Notes: generated from the letters alone by a model not told the origin. A stretch of 30,206 nucleotides of DNA from a bacterium (GCA_029553845.1 JAKPKF010000111.1:1-30206), one strand, 5' to 3'; shown: positions 1 through 8,102, counted from the stretch's first letter. Numbers and translations are program-made.

Positions 1-1409
1 TCGTGTGCTTCGGTTTCAGCCATTCCCTTTAGGACTTTATAGAGATCTTCAAGTAGAGGAGGTTTTTTTGTTTGTGTAGCTGGGTCGAATGTTATTCCTT
101 TCTCTCTGTATGTAAGTATTAACGCTCTGTCTAAAATAGACTCTTCGACATTGTTTAGTCCTCCAAAGAGAACTTTAAAAAAGCCATGTAATGCAAGAAG
201 TTTCATCCTTAATTCATCATCTCCTTCATCTTTTACACCAGAGAGTTCAAATGGATTCATCTTGTTACCTTTGTCCTGCGAGAAAGATATGTAAGAGCCG
301 TTTACAGCAGTACACAGTGCTTCGTATTCTCTTTCAGGGTCAATGATAATTATCTCTGTTCCAAGCATTAGGCTTCTAACAGCCTCAAGTTTTACGAAAT
401 AGCTTTTTCCTGCTCCTGATTTAGCAAATACAACAGTATTTGCATTTTCAAGCTCAAAACGGTCAAAGATGACAAGACTCTTGTTATGCAGGTTAATTCC
501 ATACATGATTCCATGGTCCATTGTTAACTCTGAGGAAACAAATGGGAATGTAGTAGCAATGGATGTAGTATCCATATTTCTTGTTATGTATAGTTTGTCT
601 ACTCCGATTGGTTGTGTACTTATGAATCCCTGTTCTTGTTGCAAGGTAGCTGGTCTTGCAGTTACATTCATTGCGGCAAATGTAGAGATTACATTACGAG
701 AATATTTCTCGAGTAATTCTTTATTTCTAGCATATATTGTTACATACATAGCAAAGTGGAAGAATTTCTCTGTACCCTCTGCTATTGAATCTTGAAGCTG
801 TTGTGCATCTGAAAGTGCTACTTTCAACGAAGGATCTACAACTTTCCTATCTTCCATCTGAGAGTAGAGTGATGCTTCCATTTCTCCTATCTTTTTCTTT
901 AATTTCTCCAGAATTGTTTTCGAATCCACTGGGTAGTAGAAGGTACTAATTCTAAGAGAGTGCTCAAAATTGACAATTGGTGAAAGCCAGTTTGGGCCGA
1001 CAAAACGTGGATAACCACTTATGAAAAGTGTTCTGGCATAGTAATCTCCAATTTGTAAATCATTGAAATCTACCTCTAAATCAATTGGAGCTATTATGTC
1101 CTGTATTGTTAAATCTTTCGCAACGATATCTACATCGGTATATGTACTTTCATATCTTTGTTTTTCTTCTTCAAGTTTTTCTTTTCCAGAAAGTTTGTCC
1201 ATCAATTTTAATAGTGGATTTACTTTCTTTTTCTCTTCTGCAGGATCATTGTATCTCTGAGTATCTTTAATCTTCTTGGTGCTTTCTGTATCCTCTGTTT
1301 TAACCTCTTCTTTGAATGTACTGAATTTTGTTTGTACTTCTTTCTCCTTTAACTGCTGGGTAGTTTTACTGTCAAATATTCTGTTGTAGTTGTTGTTATT
1401 CTCTGTCAT
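1..1409 (-). CDS. virB4: VirB4-family type IV secretion ATPase (3' end outside window)
   Basis: Cytoplasmic or membrane-associated ATPase that powers type IV secretion, conjugation or pilus systems. The reading frame is open from an ATG at 1409-1407 to the left edge, giving about 469 residues; the C-terminal part with Walker B lies outside the window. A charged, low-complexity N-terminus (about residues 1-90) precedes a VirB4-like N-terminal region. A Walker A motif AKSGAGKS sits at residues 329-336 (bases 425-402), followed by IIIIDPEREYE, typical of VirB4/TraC ATPases. The start overlaps the 3' end of the upstream TraC-like gene by 14 bp, which implies co-translation. The VirB4 assignment is firm; whether the machine moves DNA, protein or a pilus cannot be told from this fragment. 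Confidence 0.93.
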   Translation of the reverse strand, partial: MTENNNNYNRIFDSKTTQQLKEKEVQTKFSTFKEEVKTEDTESTKKIKDTQRYNDPAEEKKKVNPLLKLMDKLSGKEKLEEEKQRYESTYTDVDIVAKDLTIQDIIAPIDLEVDFNDLQIGDYYARTLFISGYPRFVGPNWLSPIVNFEHSLRISTFYYPVDSKTILEKLKKKIGEMEASLYSQMEDRKVVDPSLKVALSDAQQLQDSIAEGTEKFFHFAMYVTIYARNKELLEKYSRNVISTFAAMNVTARPATLQQEQGFISTQPIGVDKLYITRNMDTTSIATTFPFVSSELTMDHGIMYGINLHNKSLVIFDRFELENANTVVFAKSGAGKSYFVKLEAVRSLMLGTEIIIIDPEREYEALCTAVNGSYISFSQDKGNKMNPFELSGVKDEGDDELRMKLLALHGFFKVLFGGLNNVEESILDRALILTYREKGITFDPATQTKKPPLLEDLYKVLKGMAETEAH

Positions 1410-2043
1410 CTTCTTCTTCTGGGTTATATATTGTATATATTTCTGTTAAAAGCTCCTTGGTAGTTAATTGGTGACCCATAAGACCCATTCGTCCAAGCTG
1501 TTTAAGTATATGGTCTCTTTTGGGTTGAAGAAATATTTTAGCTTTTTCAATCAACTGTTCTGTTTGTAATCTTGATGCCTCTTCCTGTTCATCTTTATTC
1601 TTTTTAGATTTGAATATGTTTGTATTTGGTAGGTAGGAACCTTGACTGTAAGGAATTATGATGTAGAAGGATTTATCTAAGACATCATTTTGAACTATTA
1701 ATTTCTGTATAAACGAAGTATATATTTCTAATTGTTTTTTTAATCCTTCACTCATTGAATCTGTTTTCTTTGAACGAAGATATTCCACATAGTTTGTGAT
1801 ATCTATTCTTCGTGTTCGGATGAGGATTTGTATTCTGAAATTGAGAGAGTTAAGAAGTCCGGCAAATGCATATATCTTGTTATCTTGTTCGTACTCTGCA
1901 AGAAGGTCAAAGTTTATTGCAGATGTTTGAATAACCATTGATACTACACCACCTTTAGTAACGATTAAGTCATCTCTGATGTCTTTTACCTCTATGTGCT
2001 CTTGTGTCGAGTTTATGGCTCTTGCCCTTGCCTTGTTGTCCAC
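1396..2043 (-). CDS. TraC-like protein of the VirB4 cluster
   Basis: A 215-residue soluble protein with no membrane segment. It begins with a small beta-rich region that includes DLIVTKGGVVSMVI, then an alpha/beta region and a charged linker (KSKKNKDEQEEAS), and ends in an acidic tail. This layout resembles the short TraC-like proteins found between PrgI and VirB4 in many candidate-phyla genomes, where they look like the N-terminal part of VirB4/TraC without the ATPase. The start codon is one base past the PrgI stop codon, and the 3' end overlaps virB4 by 14 bp, so the three genes form one translationally coupled unit. The family call rests on sequence feel and context; a structural or assembly role is inference. 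Confidence 0.68.
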   Translation of the reverse strand: MDNKARARAINSTQEHIEVKDIRDDLIVTKGGVVSMVIQTSAINFDLLAEYEQDNKIYAFAGLLNSLNFRIQILIRTRRIDITNYVEYLRSKKTDSMSEGLKKQLEIYTSFIQKLIVQNDVLDKSFYIIIPYSQGSYLPNTNIFKSKKNKDEQEEASRLQTEQLIEKAKIFLQPKRDHILKQLGRMGLMGHQLTTKELLTEIYTIYNPEEEDDRE

Positions 2044-2044
2044 T

Positions 2045-2863
2045 TCAGATGTTATTAATTTTAATTGGTAATTTTACATTTTTATCCACTAGAATCAACT
2101 GTACCTTCGGAAATTGGTATTGTGGATGTTGAAATTCAAGGGTATATATGCCAGGATCCCACATTTTATTTGTAAGAAAGTATCCATTTGGTCCAGTTTT
2201 GTTAGCGTACAGCACTTTTCCTTTTTTATCCCTTAAATATGCTATTACATTTGGAATTGGTGTCATATTTTTTGTACAAAGCCATATATTTATATTTCCT
2301 GGAAGAGAATCTAGCGTTTTAATACTAAATTGGTAGGCGGAAATATTCTCGCTGTTAATTTGCAGAAAGGAAGCAGGAGTTGCTGTAACTGGTTGTTTGA
2401 CTTGTTCCTCCTGTTTTTCAGTTGGTTCTGGTATCTGCGTTGCTCCAATTATCTTCGGTTTCTCTGGAGTTTCTTTGTGTACCAATGTTCCTTCTTTAGT
2501 TGGTTTAATTAATGGTTTTGCTCTCTCATCTCTAATCTTTTTGTTCATCCATACTCTTTGAGTAGGGGAAGTTATTGCAGTTACATAATTTTTAAGAAAG
2601 AGGTCAGCATCTTGGTCATTAATTGGTACTAATGCAAGAAAGATCCCTGCTCCAGATGAAAAAATGAAAATTGGAATGCCAAGAATACCTGGAATTATTC
2701 CTTTAACAGTGAGATATATCATTAGTCCTCCGAACCCAAGCCCTATGGCTAGGTATGCAAATTCTTTTAAAGTAAACTTGGTAAAGAGTTTGAACTCTAT
2801 ATCTAATATATTTTGTGGTATTGGATGTTGTCTCATTAAGGCAGTTTTAACTATTTTCTTCAT
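2045..2863 (-). CDS. PrgI-family membrane protein with C-terminal carboxypeptidase-regulatory-like domain
   Basis: A 272-residue protein. The N-terminus (residues 1-85) carries MRQHPIPQNIL and two closely spaced hydrophobic segments (about 35-53 and 56-80), the pattern of PrgI proteins, which are VirB3-like inner-membrane parts of type IV systems. A charged linker rich in P, E and K (about 115-165) leads to a C-terminal beta domain (about 170-272) with the features of carboxypeptidase-D-regulatory-like folds: GYF, an aspartate-proline turn and LEFQHPQYQF. First gene of the PrgI / TraC-like / VirB4 unit. No Shine-Dalgarno sequence is visible. The added beta domain could contact the cell surface or other complex members; that is inference. 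Confidence 0.83.
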   Translation of the reverse strand: MKKIVKTALMRQHPIPQNILDIEFKLFTKFTLKEFAYLAIGLGFGGLMIYLTVKGIIPGILGIPIFIFSSGAGIFLALVPINDQDADLFLKNYVTAITSPTQRVWMNKKIRDERAKPLIKPTKEGTLVHKETPEKPKIIGATQIPEPTEKQEEQVKQPVTATPASFLQINSENISAYQFSIKTLDSLPGNINIWLCTKNMTPIPNVIAYLRDKKGKVLYANKTGPNGYFLTNKMWDPGIYTLEFQHPQYQFPKVQLILVDKNVKLPIKINNI

Positions 2864-2879
2864 TTAGTTTACCAGAATA

Positions 2880-2915
2880 TTGGGAAAAGTTTTAGATGTA
2901 ATATAATAAAGAATG
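2880..2915 (+). promoter_or_regulatory. Putative leaderless promoter of the nucleotidyltransferase gene
   Basis: TTGGGA (2880-2885), 16-bp spacer, perfect TATAAT (2902-2907), then only 5 nt to the ATG at 2913. Transcription would start at or next to the start codon. Confidence 0.6.
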
Positions 2916-3677
2916 GAAGATATAAAAAAGAGTGTGGAAAACCTAGAAAAGTTTAGGACTTTGATGGGTGCATCATTAAAAAAAGATGACATTAAAAGGA
3001 TTTGGGGAAAGAGTTTCCTAAGAGAATCCAAGGAGAAGTATGAACAAAATGTGAATGAGATAGTAAAAGGGAAATTAGAATATGCAGAAAATATAGTTAA
3101 AGTATTAAAAATTTTTAATTGGGTTAAATTCATAGGAGTATCTGGTTCAGTTGGAGCAGGATTTGCAAAAGAGGAAGATGACATTGATATACTTGTTGTT
3201 GTAAAAGATGGAACAGCATGGGTATACAGAGGACTGATATCTATAGCTAATCTTTTCCATAACAAAATTAGAGCAAAAAGGCATAAAGTAATTAAAAACA
3301 AACTCTGTTTAAACATGATATGTGAGGAGAGAGGTTTGAAATTCGACAATGACATATTTAATTTCCATGAATTAATGTTTCTTGTCCCTATATACAATGA
3401 GAAGTATCTTAATTTTATTTACTCAAACAATCTTTGGTTAAGAGAGTCATATTTTGTAAAGAAAGATTTGTTGTATACCAAAATTTCTAGAGGAAAAAAT
3501 GCTAATTTTTTTATTAAATTTCTAAATACTGTTTTCTATCTACTTCAGATATCTTTTATGTATATTTCAAATCATAAGCCAGATTTAAAAAGGATAAAAA
3601 GAAATTACAAGAAAGGAAGAATAGAGTTTTTTGAAGAAGATTTTAAAAAGGAAAAGCTAGAAGATTATTTAAAGTAA
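2913..3677 (+). CDS. Nucleotidyltransferase-fold protein (pol beta superfamily)
   Basis: A 254-residue protein. The signature of the pol-beta nucleotidyltransferase fold is visible at about residues 74-96: GVSGSVGAGFAKEEDDIDILVV, that is, the GS motif followed by two metal-binding aspartates. After it come KLCLNM and an FNFHELMFLVPIYN segment, which match a family of uncharacterised nucleotidyltransferase-domain proteins I associate with candidate-phyla bacteria and archaea. The C-terminus is lysine-rich and basic. The substrate is unknown; the fold can transfer AMP or other nucleotides to proteins, RNA or small molecules. It is convergent with the KilA-N gene and overlaps it by 9 bp. No HEPN-type partner is adjacent, so a classic MNT/HEPN toxin pair is not supported. 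Its codon usage looks more A-rich than that of its neighbours. Confidence 0.8.
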   Translation: MEDIKKSVENLEKFRTLMGASLKKDDIKRIWGKSFLRESKEKYEQNVNEIVKGKLEYAENIVKVLKIFNWVKFIGVSGSVGAGFAKEEDDIDILVVVKDGTAWVYRGLISIANLFHNKIRAKRHKVIKNKLCLNMICEERGLKFDNDIFNFHELMFLVPIYNEKYLNFIYSNNLWLRESYFVKKDLLYTKISRGKNANFFIKFLNTVFYLLQISFMYISNHKPDLKRIKRNYKKGRIEFFEEDFKKEKLEDYLK

Positions 3678-4505
3678 AGCACAGAGTGGACAAAAGGGAT
3701 CTTCTATACCTGTTAATGCTCTCATTTGGAATATTGCAGTGATATTGAGCTTAAGTAATCTTTCTTTTTGGCTTAAACCATCACGAATTAATTCAGCATT
3801 AAGACTTTCTAAGTTGGATAGGCATATCAATTGTCTAATATCTGCATAATCTCGAATATTACCTTCCTTCTCTGGATTACTCTCTCTCCACTCTTTTGCA
3901 GTAAGTCCAAAAAGAGCGACGTTCAAAACATCTGCTTCGTTTGCATATACAAAAGTTTTTTGTTTCTTGGTAACTAATTGTGGCACGATATTTTCCTTTA
4001 TTGATCTAGTATGTATTTTGTAATTTACTTTTGCTAATGTTCGTGTCAAATTCCAATCCAAAGAATTTCTTCTAGATTCATCTTCTTTCAATCTTTGAAA
4101 TTCTTTTATAAGGTATAGCTTAAACTCAGGTGATATCCATGAAGCAAATTCAAAGGCAATATCTTTGTGTGCATATGTACCTCCGCCATATTTACCAGGT
4201 TTCGATATTATCCCGATAGAAGATACATTCCTGATCCATTGCTTTGGTGTTATCACAAATGCATTTGTACCTGCTTGGGATTTAAACCCGTCGAATTCGA
4301 CGGGTTTAAAATTCGCATTGTTAATCTTTTCCCATAAACCAAGGAATTCTAAGGTGCTCTTGTTTCGTAACCAGTTTTTAATAATATCATCGGGATGAAG
4401 AGTATTTTTGTACTTAGCTATGCTGGTGAGGGATATATAGTCTTGATTATTTTTTACAATCAATTCTATATCTTCACCTTTTACTTGTATGATTTGTTTT
4501 TTCAT
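3669..4505 (-). CDS. KilA-N domain DNA-binding protein
   Basis: A 278-residue protein. KilA-N is a DNA-binding domain known from phages, large DNA viruses and bacteria. The domain spans about residues 10-135: a beta start (DYISLTSIAKY), IIKNWLRNKSTLEFLGLWE, then PVEFDGFKSQAGTNAF, PKQWI, GKYGGGTYAHKDIAFEFASWISPEFK and LIKEFQRLK, all recognisable family blocks. The C-terminal half (about 140-278) is helical and of unknown role. Codons 66-75 (bases 4310-4281) lie in a perfect 30-bp palindrome, so both strands encode the same decapeptide in register. Likely a transcriptional or mobile-element regulator. It lies downstream of recF on the same strand after a 132-bp gap and is probably transcribed separately. 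Confidence 0.88.
   Translation of the reverse strand: MKKQIIQVKGEDIELIVKNNQDYISLTSIAKYKNTLHPDDIIKNWLRNKSTLEFLGLWEKINNANFKPVEFDGFKSQAGTNAFVITPKQWIRNVSSIGIISKPGKYGGGTYAHKDIAFEFASWISPEFKLYLIKEFQRLKEDESRRNSLDWNLTRTLAKVNYKIHTRSIKENIVPQLVTKKQKTFVYANEADVLNVALFGLTAKEWRESNPEKEGNIRDYADIRQLICLSNLESLNAELIRDGLSQKERLLKLNITAIFQMRALTGIEDPFCPLCALL
4281..4310. repeat. Perfect 30-bp palindrome inside the KilA-N gene
   Basis: The left arm TTTAAACCCGTCGAA (4281-4295) is followed directly by its exact reverse complement (4296-4310), with no spacer and no mismatch. The centre is an EcoRI-like GAATTC. It encodes FKPVEFDGFK in the KilA-N protein. A degenerate copy lies at 4558-4587, upstream of the same gene. Confidence 0.97.
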
Positions 4506-4522
4506 ATACTGTAGTGTATATG
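4503..4522. promoter_or_regulatory. Inverted repeat over the KilA-N start codon, possible operator
   Basis: CATATAC (4503-4509), 6-bp spacer, GTATATG (4516-4522): a 7-bp perfect inverted repeat that contains the start codon. On the minus strand it also includes a -10-like TATACA 9 nt before the ATG. A role as operator is inference; AT-rich sequence makes short repeats likelier by chance. Confidence 0.35.
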
Positions 4523-4557
4523 GTGATTATGAAACTTTGATTAAATGAAATAAAAGT

Positions 4558-4587
4558 TTTAAAGGGGTCGAATTCGATTCCTCTAAA
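4558..4587. repeat. Degenerate copy of the KilA-N palindrome upstream of the gene
   Basis: Has the same layout as 4281-4310: TTTAAA, three bases, GTCGAATTCGA, then TCTAAA at the end. 22 of 30 positions match the perfect copy, including 11 in a row over the centre. As an inverted repeat, 12 of 15 base pairs are kept. It begins 52 bp upstream of the KilA-N start codon, a normal place for a regulatory site. Confidence 0.75.
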
Positions 4588-4637
4588 AACAGAGCTACCG
4601 TAAGGGAGTATTGATAAAATAGAAAAAATCGAGAGTG

Positions 4638-5678
4638 CTAAATAGAGTTCAAATCAATTAACTGTGCCTGTTTTAATATATTTTTTGGTAATTCATCATA
4701 TTTTATTATTGTAATGAATGTTTGTTGTTTAACTATATTCTTTTTGTCGAAAATTATTTTTGTATTTTTGTTATCTAATTCAGAAGAGATATCATCTAAA
4801 AGAAGTATTGGGTAGTAACCAAGCTCCGAATTAATTAAATCCTGAACTTTAAAAAGTAACTGCCCAATTGCTAATCTTTTCTCTCCACGAGAGCCAAATC
4901 TTTTTATATTTTTCCCATTAATAATATCCCAATCATCTCTATGTGGCCCAATATTTGTATATCCTGTCGCAATATCTCTTTTTTTTGAATTCTCAATTTC
5001 GTTTTCTAGAGAATCTTTCTTGTTTGAGTGTATATAGTCAATATGGAATTTCCCAAAGGAAAGTTCCCGAGAAATTTTTTCTCTGTTTTTTTGAATATCT
5101 TTAGATAATTTTACAAATTCATTTGTCCAGAAATTCAGTTGAGGGTCATTTCTTGCAATTATTCCTTTTTCATAGAATTTCTTTGACAATTTTTTAAGAT
5201 ATGCATTCCTTTGTCGAAGTACTTTCTTAAACTGAGCTAATGTCTCGCTGTATTCATAGTCGATTTTAGATATGACTTCATCAAGGAAGTCTCTTCTCTT
5301 TGACGGAGAGATCATTAGGATTTCAATTTGCTCAGGATTGAAGATTATTGAGGCATGTCGTTCGAAGAACTTCTTTGGCGTAGTAGTGTGGTTATCTATT
5401 TTAAAAACTCTCTTGGAATTATCTTTCATAAATGAGTAGGTTTTCTCGTCCTCTACAATTTCTATTCTAGAGAATTTTTCATTTTCATCTTGTTCAGTGT
5501 TGATGTAATCATCCGAGGATGTCCATGGGGAAGTGCCGTTTGTGATTATGTGTATGGCTTCAAGTACGGTGCTTTTTCCTTTGGCATTGTCACCATGTAA
5601 TACTACAATATTGTTTGTAATATCCAAGTCAAGATCTTTGAATTTTCTGTAATTTGTTAATTTGATTTTTGTAATCAT
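4638..5678 (-). CDS. recF: DNA replication and repair protein RecF
   Basis: A 346-residue SMC-like ATPase that helps load RecA at gaps in damaged DNA. ITKIKLTNYRKF at the N-terminus is the classic RecF start. Walker A GDNAKGKS is at residues 29-36, the GSRGEKR signature at 262-268 and Walker B ILLLDDISSELD at 291-302. IIFNPEQIEI and SPSKRRDFLD (about 112-133) are RecF-specific blocks. Length is normal to slightly short. The ATG shares one base with the lepA stop (TAATG), so translation is coupled to lepA and the gene depends on the lepA promoter. It is not next to dnaA/dnaN/gyrB, its usual place in many bacteria. Confidence 0.94.
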   Translation of the reverse strand: MITKIKLTNYRKFKDLDLDITNNIVVLHGDNAKGKSTVLEAIHIITNGTSPWTSSDDYINTEQDENEKFSRIEIVEDEKTYSFMKDNSKRVFKIDNHTTTPKKFFERHASIIFNPEQIEILMISPSKRRDFLDEVISKIDYEYSETLAQFKKVLRQRNAYLKKLSKKFYEKGIIARNDPQLNFWTNEFVKLSKDIQKNREKISRELSFGKFHIDYIHSNKKDSLENEIENSKKRDIATGYTNIGPHRDDWDIINGKNIKRFGSRGEKRLAIGQLLFKVQDLINSELGYYPILLLDDISSELDNKNTKIIFDKKNIVKQQTFITIIKYDELPKNILKQAQLIDLNSI

Positions 5679-7489
5679 TATGTTTTCAATATGGCTAAGA
5701 AAGCTTCTTGTGGAATATTTACTTTTCCAATTTTCTTTAATCTCTCTTTTCCTTTTTTCTGTTTTTCAAGTAATTTCTTTTTTCTAGAGTAATCTCCTCC
5801 ATAGAGTTTCGCAGTTACATCCTTTCTAAATGCACTAACATCTTCTCTTGCTATGATTTTGGAATTAATAGCTGCTTGTAGGGGAATTGGAAACTGTTGT
5901 CTTGGAATTACTCTTTTCATCTCTGCTAGTAGTTTTGTAGCCTTGGAACGGGCTTCATCTCTTACCTCTAAGAAGCTTAGGGCAGGGATTTCTTCATGAT
6001 TTACGATGATTGAAACTTTTACAATGTCTGCTGGGAAGAAGTCTATGAATTCATACTCCATAGAGGCATATCCACTTGTTAAGTTTTTCATCTGATCAAA
6101 GAAGTTTGAGATGAGAGAGGCAAGGGGAATGTCATACTCTAAGGCTATATATTGGTCTCTCATTTTAAGTTCACTTGTATTGGTTGTAAGGTATTTTGTA
6201 TTTACATATTCGCCTCTTCTGGCTTGGCATAGTTTCATTAGGTCTCCCATATATTTGGATGGAGTGAGTATTTCTGTTCTTACCCATGGTTCTCTAATTT
6301 CCTTTATGCCTGAAGGGTCTGGAAGTTCTTGTGGTGTTTGTATAGATATTTCTTCTCCTGCTGTTGTTGTGACTTTGTACTCTACTGTGGGGGCTGTAAT
6401 TATGAGGCTGGCGTCGTACTCTCTCTCTAGTCTTTCTTGCACGATTTCCATATGTAGTAGGCCTAGAAAGCCACATCTGAATCCTGATCCAAGAAGATTA
6501 GATCTTTGGTCTGTGAATGTTAGAGATGCGTCATTTAATGCTAATTTGTTTAATCCTGTTTTAAGGTTGTCGTACTCATCTGAATCTGTTGGGAAGAAGG
6601 TTGCAAATATATTTGGTTTAGGTGTTTTGTATCCTGCCAGTGGTTGTGTATCTTCTCTGTCAGAAACTGTATCTCCTACTGTAAAGTAGCTAATGTCTTT
6701 AAGTCCTGTAGCTATGTATCCAACTTCTCCTGTATTTAATCCCCCAGTTTCTTCTAAGTCTGGTGTGAACATTCCAATTTCCGTTGGTCTGAAGGTTTGT
6801 TTTCTTTGAAGGATATTTAATTCAATTGGTTTTCCATGTATATGTTTTATTCTCCCATCAAAGATTCTTACAGCTACGACTACACCTCTATGTTCGTCGT
6901 AGAAGGAGTCAAAGATAAGAGCTTTTAATGGTTTGTTAGGGTCTCCAACTGGAGGGGGGACTTGTTCTACTATGCGGTCAAGAAGTTGGTCTACATTTAA
7001 TCCTGTTTTGCCAGAGACTTTAATGATTTCATCTTTAGAAAAGCCAAGTAATTCTGTAATTTCTTTCTCTCTTTCTTCTATATCTATTCCATCTAAATCT
7101 ATCTTGTTTAAAACAGGGATTAGTTTTAACCCTAATTCTAGAGCTTTCTTTGTATTAGATATTGTTTGTGCTTGTATCCCTTGGCTAGCATCTACAAGTA
7201 ATATTGCTGCTTCGCATGCGGCAAGAGAACGAGATACTTCGTAGGAGAAATCCACATGTCCTGGTGTATCTATTAGGTTAAGTTGGTATCCTTTCCATAC
7301 CATATTGCATGCTTGAAGTTTTATTGTAATTCCCTTCTCTTGTTCCAAGTCCAATCTATCTAAGACTCTAGATTTTCTTTTCTCGTGGGAAAGATCTGTA
7401 TGTGTAGCTTCGAGTATTCTGTCCGCGAGGGTAGATTTGCCATGATCTATATGGGCAATGATTGAGAAATTTCTAATTTTTTCTAACAT
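5678..7489 (-). CDS. lepA: Elongation factor 4 (LepA), ribosome-associated GTPase
   Basis: A 603-residue translational GTPase that acts on ribosomes in initiation or back-translocation. The G motifs are intact: AHIDHGKS at residues 12-19, DTPGHVDF at 74-81, NKIDL at 128-132 and SGKTG (about 161). LepA-specific C-terminal blocks are present, including GFRCGFLGLLHMEI, SKYMGDLMKLCQARRGE and the terminal KLYGGDYSRKKKLLEKQKKGKERLK. Length is typical. The ATG lies 6 nt after a perfect TATAAT, so the mRNA is probably leaderless. It is followed by recF with a one-base overlap. Confidence 0.99.
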   Translation of the reverse strand: MLEKIRNFSIIAHIDHGKSTLADRILEATHTDLSHEKRKSRVLDRLDLEQEKGITIKLQACNMVWKGYQLNLIDTPGHVDFSYEVSRSLAACEAAILLVDASQGIQAQTISNTKKALELGLKLIPVLNKIDLDGIDIEEREKEITELLGFSKDEIIKVSGKTGLNVDQLLDRIVEQVPPPVGDPNKPLKALIFDSFYDEHRGVVVAVRIFDGRIKHIHGKPIELNILQRKQTFRPTEIGMFTPDLEETGGLNTGEVGYIATGLKDISYFTVGDTVSDREDTQPLAGYKTPKPNIFATFFPTDSDEYDNLKTGLNKLALNDASLTFTDQRSNLLGSGFRCGFLGLLHMEIVQERLEREYDASLIITAPTVEYKVTTTAGEEISIQTPQELPDPSGIKEIREPWVRTEILTPSKYMGDLMKLCQARRGEYVNTKYLTTNTSELKMRDQYIALEYDIPLASLISNFFDQMKNLTSGYASMEYEFIDFFPADIVKVSIIVNHEEIPALSFLEVRDEARSKATKLLAEMKRVIPRQQFPIPLQAAINSKIIAREDVSAFRKDVTAKLYGGDYSRKKKLLEKQKKGKERLKKIGKVNIPQEAFLAILKT

Positions 7490-7501
7490 AGATGGATTAT
7501 A
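7487..7501 (-). promoter_or_regulatory. Leaderless promoter of lepA-recF
   Basis: TATAAT on the minus strand (7501-7496), six bases (CCATCT), then the lepA ATG (7489-7487). This spacing puts the expected transcription start on the start codon. No clear -35 box is seen. Confidence 0.65.
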
Positions 7502-7528
7502 TCCTAATACAGAGGATTTTTGTATTGT

Positions 7529-8101
7529 TTAGATATCTGACTTAACTGTTAGATGCATTTCAAATTCTTCGGAGAATTGTACTCCTGAGAGATTCTCAAT
7601 TGCCAAAAACATAATTGTAGATTTTCCTGGATCCATGGTTATCTCTTGTGGATATGTATTGTTTGATTCATCTTGAAGCTTATATGGATGGTCATTTATT
7701 ATCACAGAGATATTTGATTTTGTTGGCGATTTTGTTTGTCCATACAAAACAATGGTTTGTTGTTCTTGAGTGTTGTTTTTAAGCTCAATTATTGGCTTAG
7801 AGTAACTGTCTGATGCTCGTTTGTTTAGTGTAGTAGAGTATGTGTAATCTCCCTCTTCATTTTTAACCAGATATTCACTTCTAATAATTTCATGCTTACC
7901 CTCTACGAGTGTAAATGACACATCTTCGTTTGAGGATACTCCAAGGACATTCAGTTTTTCAAAAGTTTTTGTTATTGGAGAGAGATTGAAAACTGTAAGA
8001 GTGGGGATTATGAACAAAAGGGCTAAAAGGCCTAGGGCAAAAGGCTCTAATATCTGTCCTACTACTTTTTTGAATTGTGGGCTTCTTAGTTTGCTGGGCA
8101 T
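7529..8101 (-). CDS. Single-pass membrane protein, function unknown
   Basis: A 190-residue protein I do not recognise. A basic N-terminus is followed by one hydrophobic segment (about residues 17-40: ILEPFALGLLALLFIIPTL), then a 150-residue region rich in T, S, N and alternating hydrophobics, which suggests an extracytoplasmic beta-sandwich. FSLTV-like edges and a closing HLTVKSDI support an Ig-like fold, but this is inference. It starts one base after the stop of the upstream membrane-protein gene, so both belong to the rpsT transcript. It ends 39 bp before lepA, which has its own promoter. Confidence 0.7.
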   Translation of the reverse strand: MPSKLRSPQFKKVVGQILEPFALGLLALLFIIPTLTVFNLSPITKTFEKLNVLGVSSNEDVSFTLVEGKHEIIRSEYLVKNEEGDYTYSTTLNKRASDSYSKPIIELKNNTQEQQTIVLYGQTKSPTKSNISVIINDHPYKLQDESNNTYPQEITMDPGKSTIMFLAIENLSGVQFSEEFEMHLTVKSDI

Positions 8102-8102
8102 A

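Noticed and set aside
1..2043. A single VirB4 gene split by a frameshift
   Set aside because: The two proteins are each complete at their joined ends, and a separate TraC-like gene before VirB4 is a usual arrangement in such genomes.
2913..3677. MNT/HEPN toxin-antitoxin pair
   Set aside because: The nucleotidyltransferase is larger than MNT antitoxins and no HEPN protein is adjacent; the neighbour is convergent and has a KilA-N domain.
4558..4587. T-arm of a tRNA gene (TTCGA-like centre)
   Set aside because: No 5-bp T stem with a 7-nt loop fits, and no acceptor or anticodon arm is found on either strand.
6111..6689. 192-codon plus-strand frame opposite lepA
   Set aside because: It lies fully inside the well-conserved lepA gene and its sequence is serine/valine-rich antisense shadow with no family features.
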